Positions 25,978 to 34,106 of a stretch of DNA of 64,000 nucleotides are shown one piece after another. Position numbers and translations under genes: made by a program. The notes beneath the pieces were generated by a model. It saw nothing but the letters and a program-made list of their open reading frames with translations, did not search any database and was not told where the DNA came from. The stretch is from Arenibacter aquaticus (GTDB taxonomy: Bacteria; Bacteroidota; Bacteroidia; Flavobacteriales; Flavobacteriaceae), in NCBI RefSeq assembly GCF_003957295.1, contig NZ_RQPJ01000002.1, forward strand, positions 941,020-1,005,019, given 5' to 3'. The first letter of the stretch is position 1. Each line of letters starts with the position of its first letter.

Positions 25978-26313
25978 ATGGCAGATTCTTATTACGACCC
26001 GGCAGATTTACGGAAATTTGGAAATATAACCGAATGGAGCGAGGAGTTGGGAACAAAATTTTTTGACTACTACGGAAAAGTCTTTGAGGAAGGGGCGTTG
26101 AGTGCTCGGGAGAAATCTTTGATTGCCCTGGCTGTGGCCCACGTGGTTAAATGTCCCTATTGTATTGATGCCTATACCAAAGACGGTTTACAAAGGGGCA
26201 TTACCAAGGAAGAAATGATGGAAGCCGTACATGCTGGTGCAGCCATTGAAAGTGGCGCTACCTTGGTACATGGGGTTCAGATGATGAAAAAGTACAACAA
26301 ATTGTCCATGTAA
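25978..26313 (+). CDS. AhpD/carboxymuconolactone decarboxylase-like protein, arsenosugar-associated
   Basis: The 111-residue all-helical protein carries the AhpD signature region with the redox pair CPYC (residues 60-63). The residue four after the second Cys is Tyr (CIDAY), where many peroxidase-type AhpD proteins have His. Family members of this length next to arsS are annotated as arsenosugar biosynthesis-associated peroxidase-like proteins. A thiol redox role for the pathway is plausible but unproved. It lies between the DUF2064 gene and arsS with gaps of about 200 and 115 bp. Confidence 0.85.
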   Translation: MADSYYDPADLRKFGNITEWSEELGTKFFDYYGKVFEEGALSAREKSLIALAVAHVVKCPYCIDAYTKDGLQRGITKEEMMEAVHAGAAIESGATLVHGVQMMKKYNKLSM

Positions 26314-26428
26314 GGCAACTTATTGCTTATGACCTTTAGGCCTAGGATAGGAATAATATAATTGTTTTGGGTTGTTATACCCTACACTGGAAAATCTTCC
26401 TGAGGCCAGATACTAACTATTGATTAAT

Positions 26429-27490
26429 ATGACAATGGCAACAAAATCTTTAAAAGCAAGGCATGATGTCCTTGCCATGGAAAATAAACAGTTGGAAATC
26501 TTGAACGGGGGCATTTTTGAAAGTGGGGAACTGCCCACTTTTAAGGAAAAAATTTCCCAGATAGGGCAGTTCCCCCTACGTCCTAAAAAATTGGAAATTC
26601 TACAGATCAATGTAGGTTATATGTGCAATCAGGTTTGTGAACATTGCCATGTGGATGCAGGTCCGGACCGAAAGGAAATAATGACCAGAGAAACTATGGA
26701 ACAGTGCTTGGCGGTTATCCGGAATACCGGGGCCCACACCTTGGACCTTACCGGGGGAGCCCCGGAAATGAACCCTAATTTTAGATGGTTTGTTGAGGAG
26801 GCGGCCAAAGCAGGTATAAAGGATTTTATTGTACGTTCTAACCTTACCATTATAAGGGCCAATAAAAAATATTACGACCTTCCGCAGTTTTTTAAAAAAC
26901 ATAATATCCATGTTATTTCATCCATGCCGCATTACACCCGTGGAAAAACAGATAAGCAGCGCGGGGAAGGTGTTTTTGACAAATCGATCAAGGCTCTTCA
27001 GGAGCTAAATGCTGTGGGCTACGGGTTACCGGACAGTTCCTTGCGCTTAGATCTTGTCTACAATCCGTCCGGAGCATTTTTGCCGGGGGATCAGGCGGCC
27101 CTGGAGCGCGATTTTAAAAAGGCATTGTTGGAGGATTTTGATATTGAGTTCCATAATCTTTTTGCCATTACAAACCTGCCCATAGCCCGATTTTTGGATT
27201 ATTTGATAGCCTCCGAAAATTACGAGGATTATATGTATTCCCTAGTAGAGGCCTATAATCCCACTGCCGTTGCCAATGTAATGTGTACCAACACCATTTC
27301 TGTAAGTTGGGATGGATGGTTGTACGACTGCGATTTTAATCAGATGTTAGGCCTTAAGGTGGCAAGTAAAATTACGCATATAAAGGAGTATAATGAAGAT
27401 ATACTGAACAACAGGAACATCCTTATATCACAACATTGCTACGGTTGTACAGCAGGGGCGGGCAGTAGTTGTCAAGGCTCTGTAACCTAG
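26429..27490 (+). CDS. arsS: Arsenosugar biosynthesis radical SAM protein ArsS
   Basis: I start at the ATG at 26429 in preference to an upstream TTG at 26420; another ATG at 26435 is possible. The radical SAM cluster motif is CNQVCEHC (CxxxCxxC), followed by the glycine-rich strand LTGGAPEMNP. A Cys-rich C-terminus (YDCDF, then HCYGCTAGAGSSC) matches the ArsS family, whose relatives sometimes carry selenocysteine there. No in-frame UGA is seen here. ArsS uses a 5'-deoxyadenosyl radical with a dimethylated arsenical, the step that commits arsenic to arsenosugars. The usual arsM methyltransferase is not in the window. Confidence 0.92.
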   Translation: MTMATKSLKARHDVLAMENKQLEILNGGIFESGELPTFKEKISQIGQFPLRPKKLEILQINVGYMCNQVCEHCHVDAGPDRKEIMTRETMEQCLAVIRNTGAHTLDLTGGAPEMNPNFRWFVEEAAKAGIKDFIVRSNLTIIRANKKYYDLPQFFKKHNIHVISSMPHYTRGKTDKQRGEGVFDKSIKALQELNAVGYGLPDSSLRLDLVYNPSGAFLPGDQAALERDFKKALLEDFDIEFHNLFAITNLPIARFLDYLIASENYEDYMYSLVEAYNPTAVANVMCTNTISVSWDGWLYDCDFNQMLGLKVASKITHIKEYNEDILNNRNILISQHCYGCTAGAGSSCQGSVT

Positions 27491-27532
27491 GGAGCTTTGA
27501 TGCATAGCACTGCCCTAAAACTAAATAGTGGC

Positions 27533-27551
27533 CAACTATTTGGTTTGTTAG
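27533..27551. promoter_or_regulatory. Inverted repeat after arsS
   Basis: AAATAGT, a 5-base centre, then ACTATTT form perfect 7-bp arms 43 bp downstream of arsS. The following bases are T/G-mixed rather than a T-run, so operator or weak terminator are both possible. Confidence 0.35.
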
Positions 27552-27657
27552 GTTATTTAATGGGCTTTCCTAGTTGTTTGTTAGGTGGTTTGGCCGGTTA
27601 AAAACTGTTTTTAAGCGGTCTTTTTAAAATAAATAAAGGCAAATGGAGTTAGTATAA

Positions 27658-27673
27658 CAGACTTAATGGTCTG
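27658..27673. promoter_or_regulatory. Candidate TetR autoregulatory operator
   Basis: CAGAC-N6-GTCTG is a 16-bp inverted repeat with 5-bp arms, 22 bp before the tetR ATG. The GAC/GTC-armed layout is common for TetR-family autoregulatory sites. Binding is inferred from position and symmetry only. Confidence 0.45.
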
Positions 27674-27694
27674 CTAGAAGAAAAACCAAACCAA

Positions 27695-28309
27695 ATGGAA
27701 AAACAATTAAAGCGCATGGCCACCATGCAGCGTTTACAAACTACCGGATTGGAGCTGTTTTACCAAAAAGGCTATTATAACACTAGCGTAGATGACATCT
27801 TAAAAGAGCTTTCCCTTTCCAAAGGGGCCTTTTATTATCACTTTCAATCCAAGGAAGAATTTTTTATTAGTATTGTTCAAAATTTACTGTTTAGAAAAAT
27901 TTATAGTGCCCTTATAGAACCCATAGAAGGCGAAGAGGACCCCCTCAATAAAATTGCCCTATGTTTTGATAATGCCCTGGAAACGGCAGAGCATAATTTT
28001 CTGGATTATGGATTTGTACTCAGCAATTTTATTACTGAGTTTAATGGAAAGAATCCGGAAATTATGAATTACCTACAGGATATCTTAAAGGTTTGGGAGG
28101 TTAATTTGGTGACCGCCTTGCAAAAGGGTAAAACAGACGGTTATGTAAGCCGCCATATAGATAGTGAAGCCGTGGCCTCTTATTTAATATCCTCCTATAT
28201 TGGGGTTCGCACTTTAATGGTGGAAGGCAACAGCAAGATCTTGCGTTACAAACACATTCAGCAGCTGAGGCAGTACTTAAAATCAATGGAGTACAAAGAG
28301 CCAGCTTAA
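27695..28309 (+). CDS. TetR/AcrR family transcriptional regulator
   Basis: The 204-residue protein has a canonical N-terminal TetR helix-turn-helix: FYQKGYYNTSVDDILKEL, then SKGAFYYHFQSKEEFF (about residues 24-62). A helical ligand-binding domain follows, similar in length to LmrA/YxaF-type regulators. It follows arsS on the same strand after a 204-bp gap. It may control the arsenosugar-type genes or the divergent alcohol dehydrogenase, but the sequence shows no matched operator in front of all of them. Confidence 0.9.
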   Translation: MEKQLKRMATMQRLQTTGLELFYQKGYYNTSVDDILKELSLSKGAFYYHFQSKEEFFISIVQNLLFRKIYSALIEPIEGEEDPLNKIALCFDNALETAEHNFLDYGFVLSNFITEFNGKNPEIMNYLQDILKVWEVNLVTALQKGKTDGYVSRHIDSEAVASYLISSYIGVRTLMVEGNSKILRYKHIQQLRQYLKSMEYKEPA

Positions 28310-28433
28310 TTTATATCCTTTTTTTCTAAGGATACCTGTTCTTTTTTCCTGTCCTACCTATTGTAACTATTCAATTTTCCATGGCGGAAAAAACTTCTTA
28401 GTACTATATGCTCTGGCAGGAAAATGGCAGTAA

Positions 28434-29603
28434 TTATTTGTTTAGGATTTCTTCTATTTTAGCAACTACAGCTTCTGGGGCTATACTACGCATAACATTT
28501 TTGTAGCCATCAGGGCATTTGTTTCCATAGACCGAGGTGGGTATCATTGGGTATTTATCGCGATTGGACAATAAGGCATTATTTACTTCCTGCCCAAAGG
28601 GATAGAAACCTGCATAAGGATGGGTAACTCCCCATAGGCTTAGGGTGGGGACTCCGAACATGGACGCCAAATGGGCATTGCCACTGTCCATGGCTACCAT
28701 TAGCTGTAGGTGCGAGATCAATGCAAGCTCTTCCGGAAAGGGTAATTTCCCCACCAGATTGACACAGTGGTGGAATTTATGGTCCCAGGCATCCAGCTTT
28801 TTTTTCTCTTTTTCCCCGCCGCCAAAGAGCAACAATTGGTATTTTCCCGTACAATTCAGGGCATCAACTACTTTTTCCATGAGATCCAATGGGTACATTT
28901 TGCCTTGAAAAGCGGCAAAAGGGGCAATACCTATCCATATCCTGTCATTGCCGGCCACCAATTTTTTGGAGGAGGTCGCCAAGGGTCGTTTAGGGAGAAG
29001 GGCTACGGAGTTGAGGTCCAAGGGTAGGCCCAATTCTTTAAAGACATCAGCATAACGCTGGTGGGTAGACTTCAAGGGTTTAAAGACCTTGCTGCTAGGG
29101 GAGGTCAAGGCTTTTTTTTCGGCCCTTCCTTTATCAATCTGTACAAAGGGGATGGATTCTAGCTTAAAATAAAGCTTAAGGACCTTGCTGCGCAACACAT
29201 TGTGTAGATCCGCAACCATATCTATATTTAAAGTTTTTAATTCCTTATAGAGCTTCCAAAGGCCCCATAGGCCCTTGTGGGCATTTTTTACATCGGCCTC
29301 GTAGACGCTTACATTGTCCAAGCCATAAAAAAGAGGCTTAAAAAAAGCACGGGTCAATACGGTAACTTGTATTCCTGGGTGTTGGGCAATCAAGGCGGAC
29401 AAAACCGGAATGGTCATTGCAACATCGCCCATGGCAGATAGGCGAATGACCAAAATATGGGGTGGGAGAGTAGATTTGGAGGCCAATTCACCAGGGGCTG
29501 TTTCTAAAGACCTGTCTCCACTTCGCTGTTGTGAATGCTCGTTTTCCATATTGCTCAAGTTGAAATCCCTTTCCTCAAAAAATAATGCGCTTGGGCGACT
29601 CAA
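28434..29603 (-). CDS. Glycosyltransferase family 9 (heptosyltransferase-like)
   Basis: The core starts HILVIRLSAMGDVAMTIPVL, the typical N-terminus of GT9 lipopolysaccharide heptosyltransferases. The donor-site region is present further on (LMVAMDSGNAHLAS, then TLSLWGVTHP). The full frame starts at a TTG that overlaps the DUF4254 stop as TTGA. An ATG at 29549 is an equally good start and removes 18 atypical residues. The likely role is addition of a sugar to the lipid A-core or a related cell-surface glycan. It is co-transcribed with the DUF4254 gene, its usual partner in Bacteroidota. Confidence 0.88.
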   Translation of the reverse strand: MSRPSALFFEERDFNLSNMENEHSQQRSGDRSLETAPGELASKSTLPPHILVIRLSAMGDVAMTIPVLSALIAQHPGIQVTVLTRAFFKPLFYGLDNVSVYEADVKNAHKGLWGLWKLYKELKTLNIDMVADLHNVLRSKVLKLYFKLESIPFVQIDKGRAEKKALTSPSSKVFKPLKSTHQRYADVFKELGLPLDLNSVALLPKRPLATSSKKLVAGNDRIWIGIAPFAAFQGKMYPLDLMEKVVDALNCTGKYQLLLFGGGEKEKKKLDAWDHKFHHCVNLVGKLPFPEELALISHLQLMVAMDSGNAHLASMFGVPTLSLWGVTHPYAGFYPFGQEVNNALLSNRDKYPMIPTSVYGNKCPDGYKNVMRSIAPEAVVAKIEEILNK

Positions 29604-30202
29604 GGAGCTTTGCGAAGAACCGGATTCAACTCATTGTCATTGTACATTTTCATCTGCTTATAGACTTTCATGTACTTCTTTCCAGATTCTATGTCCTGCA
29701 ACAACTGATCTATGGCAGAACTCAAATCTTTCTTTTGTTCCAAAAGTATATTGAGCTTGGCTTGGCATTTTTGTTTATGTTCCTCTGAGGCATCCGCTCT
29801 ATCAACTTCCTCCTGCATATGGTAAATTTTTAAGGCCAATATAGACAATCTGTCAATAGCCCATGCCGGACTCTCGGTGTTTATAGTAGCATCCTTACGT
29901 ACTTCTACAGCCTGGTATTTGTTCAAAAAATAACTATCTATATACTCTACCAAATCTGTTCTGTCCTGATTGCTGGCATCTATTTTTCTTTTTAGGATAA
30001 GGGCGGCAATAGGATCAATATTTGGATCGCGTATAATGTCCTCATAATGCCATTGTACCGTATCGATCCAATTTTTGCGATACAACAAGTGGGCAATATC
30101 GTCTTTGGGATAAGGATTGTTGAATGGCTGGGACACATCGTCCTCAATATGGTATTTGGAAATACTTTCGTTGAATATCTTAAAGGCAAAATCGCTGAAC
30201 AT
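29600..30202 (-). CDS. DUF4254 family protein
   Basis: The 200-residue protein is helical and charged, with YHIEDDVSQPFNNPYP near the N-terminus. The central WIDTVQWHYEDIIRDPNIDP segment is characteristic of DUF4254. It has no signal peptide or membrane segment, so it is probably cytoplasmic. DUF4254 genes commonly sit directly before a GT9 gene, as here with a 4-bp overlap, which suggests a role in the same glycan step. Function is unknown. Confidence 0.82.
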   Translation of the reverse strand: MFSDFAFKIFNESISKYHIEDDVSQPFNNPYPKDDIAHLLYRKNWIDTVQWHYEDIIRDPNIDPIAALILKRKIDASNQDRTDLVEYIDSYFLNKYQAVEVRKDATINTESPAWAIDRLSILALKIYHMQEEVDRADASEEHKQKCQAKLNILLEQKKDLSSAIDQLLQDIESGKKYMKVYKQMKMYNDNELNPVLRKAP

Positions 30203-30219
30203 AATAATAGTGTTTAGGA

Positions 30220-30227
30220 CAAAGATA
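30220..30227 (-). promoter_or_regulatory. Promoter -7 box of the DUF4254-GT9 operon
   Basis: The minus strand reads TATCTTTG, an exact TAnnTTTG match, 17 bp before the DUF4254 start. No good -33 element was seen. Confidence 0.5.
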
Positions 30228-30365
30228 CCTTTTATTTAAAAATCGACTTTATTTGTTTAGCCGATTTTAACTATTCCGGTCCTATGAAGAATGGTATGGG
30301 AAAAAGGGATTCCAAATGGGTTGCAGGAGACCTTGTTAGGATATTTTAATGAAATGTATTTGGGT

Positions 30366-31304
30366 TTATTTCATTAAAATATTGGCCAATAGAATTGCGA
30401 ATGGAATGAATACTGAAGCCATAAGCACCATTTCCGATATGTTCTCTTTTTTTATGGATTGTACGTAGGTAGTAATAAATACCACGGCAGGGAAAAATGT
30501 TATTAAAATAGGGTGGGTATCCTGAGAGGATTTCAAGACTTTTACCAAAAGACCAATGAGAAACAACAGCACCACAAGACGCATGGTCACCAATTTGCCT
30601 ACCCCTACATTTCCCATTTTTATAAAGGCAAGAAATCCGCACAATAGAACTATGGACACGTAAAGAAACAATAGGGAACTATTGCTCCAATCATAGAAAT
30701 AAACGTGGTTAAACTGAAAATTAAATTGGTAATGATCCCATAGGAAATCTAAGTTATTGCTCAATACAAGAACCGCTGGCACTATAAGTGCCAAAGCAGA
30801 AATAGCGGATAAGGGCACTAGCCAATTTTTTATATTCTTGGGCTCATAAAAGTAGATGGCAACCACCACCACTATAAGATATAAGATGGCCCAATCATAG
30901 AACAAACTTGCTATCAATATCCAAAAGGTGGCATCAAATGCTTTTAACCTAATATTCTTAAGACTGCGGAAACTTAGGATCCTGCGAATGGACAATAATA
31001 GGAAAAAACTACAAAGTATGGCATTGGAATCTACAAGGACCTCCGGGAAAATAACTATCAATAGGGTATAGAATAGAATGGAAAAAGAATTTCCTCCCGA
31101 AATTTTGTTGCGTAAGCTTATGAAGTTTACCACAAACAGACTGAACAAAAGTAGGCTTAAAATGCCTGTTTGTCCCAATAACTGTTGGGGTGAATAGGAT
31201 TTTTGGAACATGAAAAAGTGGACAAACCAGTAGAAGACAAACAAAAATACCAGTAGTATTATGTAATTTATTGGTTTAGTTCTGCCAAAAATGCTTGAAA
31301 TCAT
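30366..31304 (-). CDS. DUF6427 family polytopic membrane protein
   Basis: The 312-residue protein is almost entirely hydrophobic, with about nine or ten predicted transmembrane segments. An N-terminal MISSIFGRTKPINYIILL opening is typical of DUF6427 proteins in flavobacteria. These are often encoded beside DUF6341, as here, and near DUF4254/GT9. Polytopic topology and glycan neighbours make a role in envelope glycan synthesis possible, but nothing in the sequence proves it. Confidence 0.75.
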   Translation of the reverse strand: MISSIFGRTKPINYIILLVFLFVFYWFVHFFMFQKSYSPQQLLGQTGILSLLLFSLFVVNFISLRNKISGGNSFSILFYTLLIVIFPEVLVDSNAILCSFFLLLSIRRILSFRSLKNIRLKAFDATFWILIASLFYDWAILYLIVVVVAIYFYEPKNIKNWLVPLSAISALALIVPAVLVLSNNLDFLWDHYQFNFQFNHVYFYDWSNSSLLFLYVSIVLLCGFLAFIKMGNVGVGKLVTMRLVVLLFLIGLLVKVLKSSQDTHPILITFFPAVVFITTYVQSIKKENISEMVLMASVFIPFAILLANILMK

Positions 31305-31324
31305 CCTAGGTTTTTATATTTTTG
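31295..31324 (+). promoter_or_regulatory. Promoter of the DUF6341 gene
   Basis: TTG at 31295-31297 and TATTTTTG at 31317-31324 are spaced by 19 bp, the expected Bacteroidota arrangement with an exact -7. The ATG is at 31344. This promoter overlaps the start of the divergent DUF6427 gene. Confidence 0.65.
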
Positions 31325-31343
31325 CAAGGTAAATATAATTAAG

Positions 31344-31565
31344 ATGGAATCATTTTTTTACGGTATTGAGGATTTATTTGTTAATGTGCTGTTTGCACCA
31401 TTAGACGCTTTGCGTTCCATGGAAAGTTGGTGGGGAGCAAATACTTTGAATTGGATTTTTATGTTAATTGGCACCGCTGCCATGGTTTATTGGATGATGG
31501 AGTTGAAAAAATACAATGATAAGGGCGAGGAGGATAAGGACGCAACTGCACACTCATACCTTTAG
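31344..31565 (+). CDS. DUF6341 family small membrane protein
   Basis: The 73-residue protein has an amphipathic N-terminal half (IEDLFVNVLFAPLDALRSM). A transmembrane segment (about 33-52) and a charged tail follow. Its size and sequence fit DUF6341, a small flavobacterial family of unknown function usually divergent from or adjacent to DUF6427. It has its own promoter and terminator. Confidence 0.78.
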   Translation: MESFFYGIEDLFVNVLFAPLDALRSMESWWGANTLNWIFMLIGTAAMVYWMMELKKYNDKGEEDKDATAHSYL

Positions 31566-31579
31566 TAGCTTAAAATAGG

Positions 31580-31605
31580 GCCTTGATTTTTTCAAGGCTT
31601 TTTTT
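31580..31605 (+). terminator. Terminator after the DUF6341 gene
   Basis: GCCTTGA and TCAAGGC form a perfect 7-bp stem around a 5-base loop, followed by seven T residues. Confidence 0.88.
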
Positions 31606-31651
31606 ATATGGGTTTTGGGATCTCCCAAAACCACCTAATTTCGATAAAATG

Positions 31652-31681
31652 AATAAGGGATAGCCCAGGCTATCCCTTATT
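31652..31681. terminator. 30-bp near-perfect palindrome between convergent genes
   Basis: AATAAGGGATAGCC and its exact complement face each other with only 2 bases between, giving 14-bp arms. It lies between the DUF6341 terminator and the end of purD. It may serve as a purD terminator or a protein site; no long T-run is attached on the minus strand. Confidence 0.6.
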
Positions 31682-31748
31682 TATGTATTATAGGTCATTA
31701 TAGGTTGGCGGATCATTGCAGAAAAAATCTACAATGTTGACCTACCTA

Positions 31749-33020
31749 CTATAGATCAAAGCCTAGATCCTTTCGGTAGTACATTTCATCAAAATGCAAT
31801 TTTTCCATGTTCTGGTAAGACTTCTTAAGGGCTTCTTGGAATGTAGGCCCATAGGAGGTAATGGCCAATACCCTGCCTCCGTTGGTAACAACCTTATTGT
31901 CTTTTAATTGGGTTCCAGCATGGAACACAACTGCATCGGACACCTTGTCAAACCCTGTGATTTCCTTACCTTTTTCATAGGCCTCCGGATAGCCACCGGA
32001 AACAGCCATAACTGTAGTGGCAGCGCGCTCATCTATCTCCAGATCAATGCTGTCCAAGGTCTGATTTGCAACGGCTTCAAAAATGCTTACAAAATCGTTT
32101 TTTACCCTGGGAATGACCACTTCGGTCTCCGGGTCGCCCATTCGTACATTGTATTCTATAACCTTGGGATCATCCCCAACCTTGATCAGGCCAATGAACA
32201 CAAATCCCTTATAGGGCAGATTATCCAATTTAAAGCCCTCTACGGTAGGTTTTACTATTCTCTCAAGTACTCTTGCCATAAAAGAGCTATCTGCGAAAGG
32301 AACCGGGGAAATGGCCCCCATTCCGCCTGTATTTAATCCAGTATCCCCTTCGCCTATTCTTTTATAGTCTTTTGCTGTAGGCAGTACTTTAAACCCCTTG
32401 CCATCAGTAAGTACAAAACAGCTAAGTTCTATACCGTCCAAGAACTCTTCAATAACAACGGTTGTACTGGCATTTCCAAATTTGGCGTCTACCAGCATGG
32501 TCTTTAACTCCGCCTTGGCTTCTTCCAGGTCGTTAAGGATCAATACCCCTTTTCCTGCAGCTAGGCCGTCTGCCTTTAGTACGTATGGAGGTTTAAGGGA
32601 TTCCAAAAATGCGTATCCTTTCTCCAAGGTCTCGGCCGTAAAACTTTCATAGGCTGCGGTAGGAATATTATGTCGCATCATAAATTCCTTTGCAAATTGC
32701 TTACTGCCTTCCAAGGTGGCCGCTGCTTTTTGGGGACCAATGACGGGAATTTCTTTTAAGGCATCATCGTTCAGGAAGAAGTCGTGCACCCCATTAACCA
32801 ATGGGTCTTCCGGGCCTACGATGACCATATCTATTTTTTCTTTGAGCACACATTCCTTTATGGCCTCAAAATCGTTTACCCCAATAGGGACATTGGTGGC
32901 AATGGCAGCCGTACCGGCATTCCCGGGGGCTACGAAGAGATTACTGAGTCTAGGGCTCTGTTTTAATTTCCAAGCTAAGGTATGTTCGCGCCCACCGGCG
33001 CCAAGGATAAGGATGTTCAT
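31749..33020 (-). CDS. purD: Phosphoribosylamine-glycine ligase (GARS)
   Basis: PurD joins glycine to phosphoribosylamine in de novo purine synthesis. The ATP-grasp features are clear: LGAGGREHTLAWKL at the start, the VGPEDPL motif, then VLKADGLAAGKGV (about residues 144-156) and YNVRMGDPETEV near 292. Length 423 residues is standard. It follows the polysaccharide locus on the same strand but has its own -7 box, so it is probably transcribed separately. Confidence 0.97.
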   Translation of the reverse strand: MNILILGAGGREHTLAWKLKQSPRLSNLFVAPGNAGTAAIATNVPIGVNDFEAIKECVLKEKIDMVIVGPEDPLVNGVHDFFLNDDALKEIPVIGPQKAAATLEGSKQFAKEFMMRHNIPTAAYESFTAETLEKGYAFLESLKPPYVLKADGLAAGKGVLILNDLEEAKAELKTMLVDAKFGNASTTVVIEEFLDGIELSCFVLTDGKGFKVLPTAKDYKRIGEGDTGLNTGGMGAISPVPFADSSFMARVLERIVKPTVEGFKLDNLPYKGFVFIGLIKVGDDPKVIEYNVRMGDPETEVVIPRVKNDFVSIFEAVANQTLDSIDLEIDERAATTVMAVSGGYPEAYEKGKEITGFDKVSDAVVFHAGTQLKDNKVVTNGGRVLAITSYGPTFQEALKKSYQNMEKLHFDEMYYRKDLGFDL

Positions 33021-33036
33021 GGGTAAAAAATTTGTT

Positions 33037-33044
33037 CAAAAATA
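33037..33044 (-). promoter_or_regulatory. purD promoter -7 box
   Basis: The minus strand reads TATTTTTG, an exact TAnnTTTG match, 16 bp before the purD ATG. It separates purD from the upstream UDP-glucuronate decarboxylase-like gene. Confidence 0.5.
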
Positions 33045-33077
33045 CGGTTTGAGAGGGAATTATCTATTGGAACCCCT

Positions 33078-34058
33078 TCATTTATTTGCAGAGAAATCCC
33101 GATGTTCCTTTTTCTGCAGCTCTTCGGGAGAAAGGGATTTAAAATATTCATATACCTTTTTAATACCTTCGGCCCTGCTTACCTGGGGCTGCCATCCAAG
33201 GATTTCTTTGGCTTTGCTAATATCGGGCTGACGTTGTAAGGGGTCATCTTTGGGCAAAGGTTTGTAGATTATTTTTTGATCGGTCCCCGTGAGTTTTATG
33301 ATTTCCTCGGCAAATTCCTTGATGGTTGTCTCATGCGGGTTCCCAATATTAACTGGATCTGTATAGTCGCTCTTTAGGAGTCGGTAAATCCCTTCCACCT
33401 GGTCGTCTATATAGCAAAAAGAACGTGTCTGGGAGCCATCACCAAAAACAGTAAGGTCTTCCCCCCTCAGGGCCTGGCCCATAAATGCGGGTACCACTCG
33501 GCCATCGTTAAGTCGCATTCTAGATCCATAGGTATTGAAGATTCGGACAATCCTGGTGTCTACATTGTGAAAACGATGGTAGGCCATGGTAATGGATTCC
33601 ATAAACCGTTTGGCCTCGTCATAAACACCTCGGGGCCCAATTGGGCTTACATTCCCGTAGTATTCCTCGCTCTGTGGGTGTACAAGGGGATCACCGTACA
33701 CTTCCGAGGTGGAAGCTACCAATATCCTAGCGTTTTTTTCTTTGGCAAGGCCCAGTAAGTTAAGGGTACCCAAGGAACCCACCTTAAGGGTTTCAATAGG
33801 AATTTTAAGGTAGTCTATTGGACTTGCCGGGGAGGCAAAATGAAGAATATAATCCAGCTTGCCCGGGATATGTACAAATTTGGAAACATCGTGATGCTGA
33901 AATTCGAACTGTTCCAAGGGGAAGAGGTGTTCTATATTCTTTAGGTCACCGGTAATAAGGTTATCCATTGCAATAACGTAGTAACCCTCTTTTATAAATC
34001 GGTCGCACAAATGCGATCCCAAAAATCCGGCTGCACCGGTAATAAGTACTTTTTTCAT
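33078..34058 (-). CDS. UDP-glucuronate decarboxylase-like SDR (UDP-xylose synthase type)
   Basis: The 326-residue extended SDR has the NAD motif GAAGFLGSH (residues 8-16) and [12 protein letters not shown], a hallmark of the UDP-glucuronate decarboxylase group. The catalytic Ser/Tyr/Lys are in STSEVYGD and [19 protein letters not shown] is also typical of that group. Such enzymes convert UDP-glucuronate to UDP-xylose with NAD. It is the last gene of the polysaccharide locus in the direction of transcription. A UDP-glucose dehydrogenase that would make the substrate is not obvious here. Alternative epimerase activity cannot be excluded. Confidence 0.85.
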   Translation of the reverse strand: MKKVLITGAAGFLGSHLCDRFIKEGYYVIAMDNLITGDLKNIEHLFPLEQFEFQHHDVSKFVHIPGKLDYILHFASPASPIDYLKIPIETLKVGSLGTLNLLGLAKEKNARILVASTSEVYGDPLVHPQSEEYYGNVSPIGPRGVYDEAKRFMESITMAYHRFHNVDTRIVRIFNTYGSRMRLNDGRVVPAFMGQALRGEDLTVFGDGSQTRSFCYIDDQVEGIYRLLKSDYTDPVNIGNPHETTIKEFAEEIIKLTGTDQKIIYKPLPKDDPLQRQPDISKAKEILGWQPQVSRAEGIKKVYEYFKSLSPEELQKKEHRDFSANK

Positions 34059-34106
34059 TTAGATTGTATTAAGGAAGCTGATCTAAATTTGTTGTCTTCT
34101 CCTCTG

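Noticed and set aside
26429..27490. Selenoprotein form of ArsS
   Set aside because: The C-terminal Cys positions are all encoded by Cys codons and there is no in-frame UGA.
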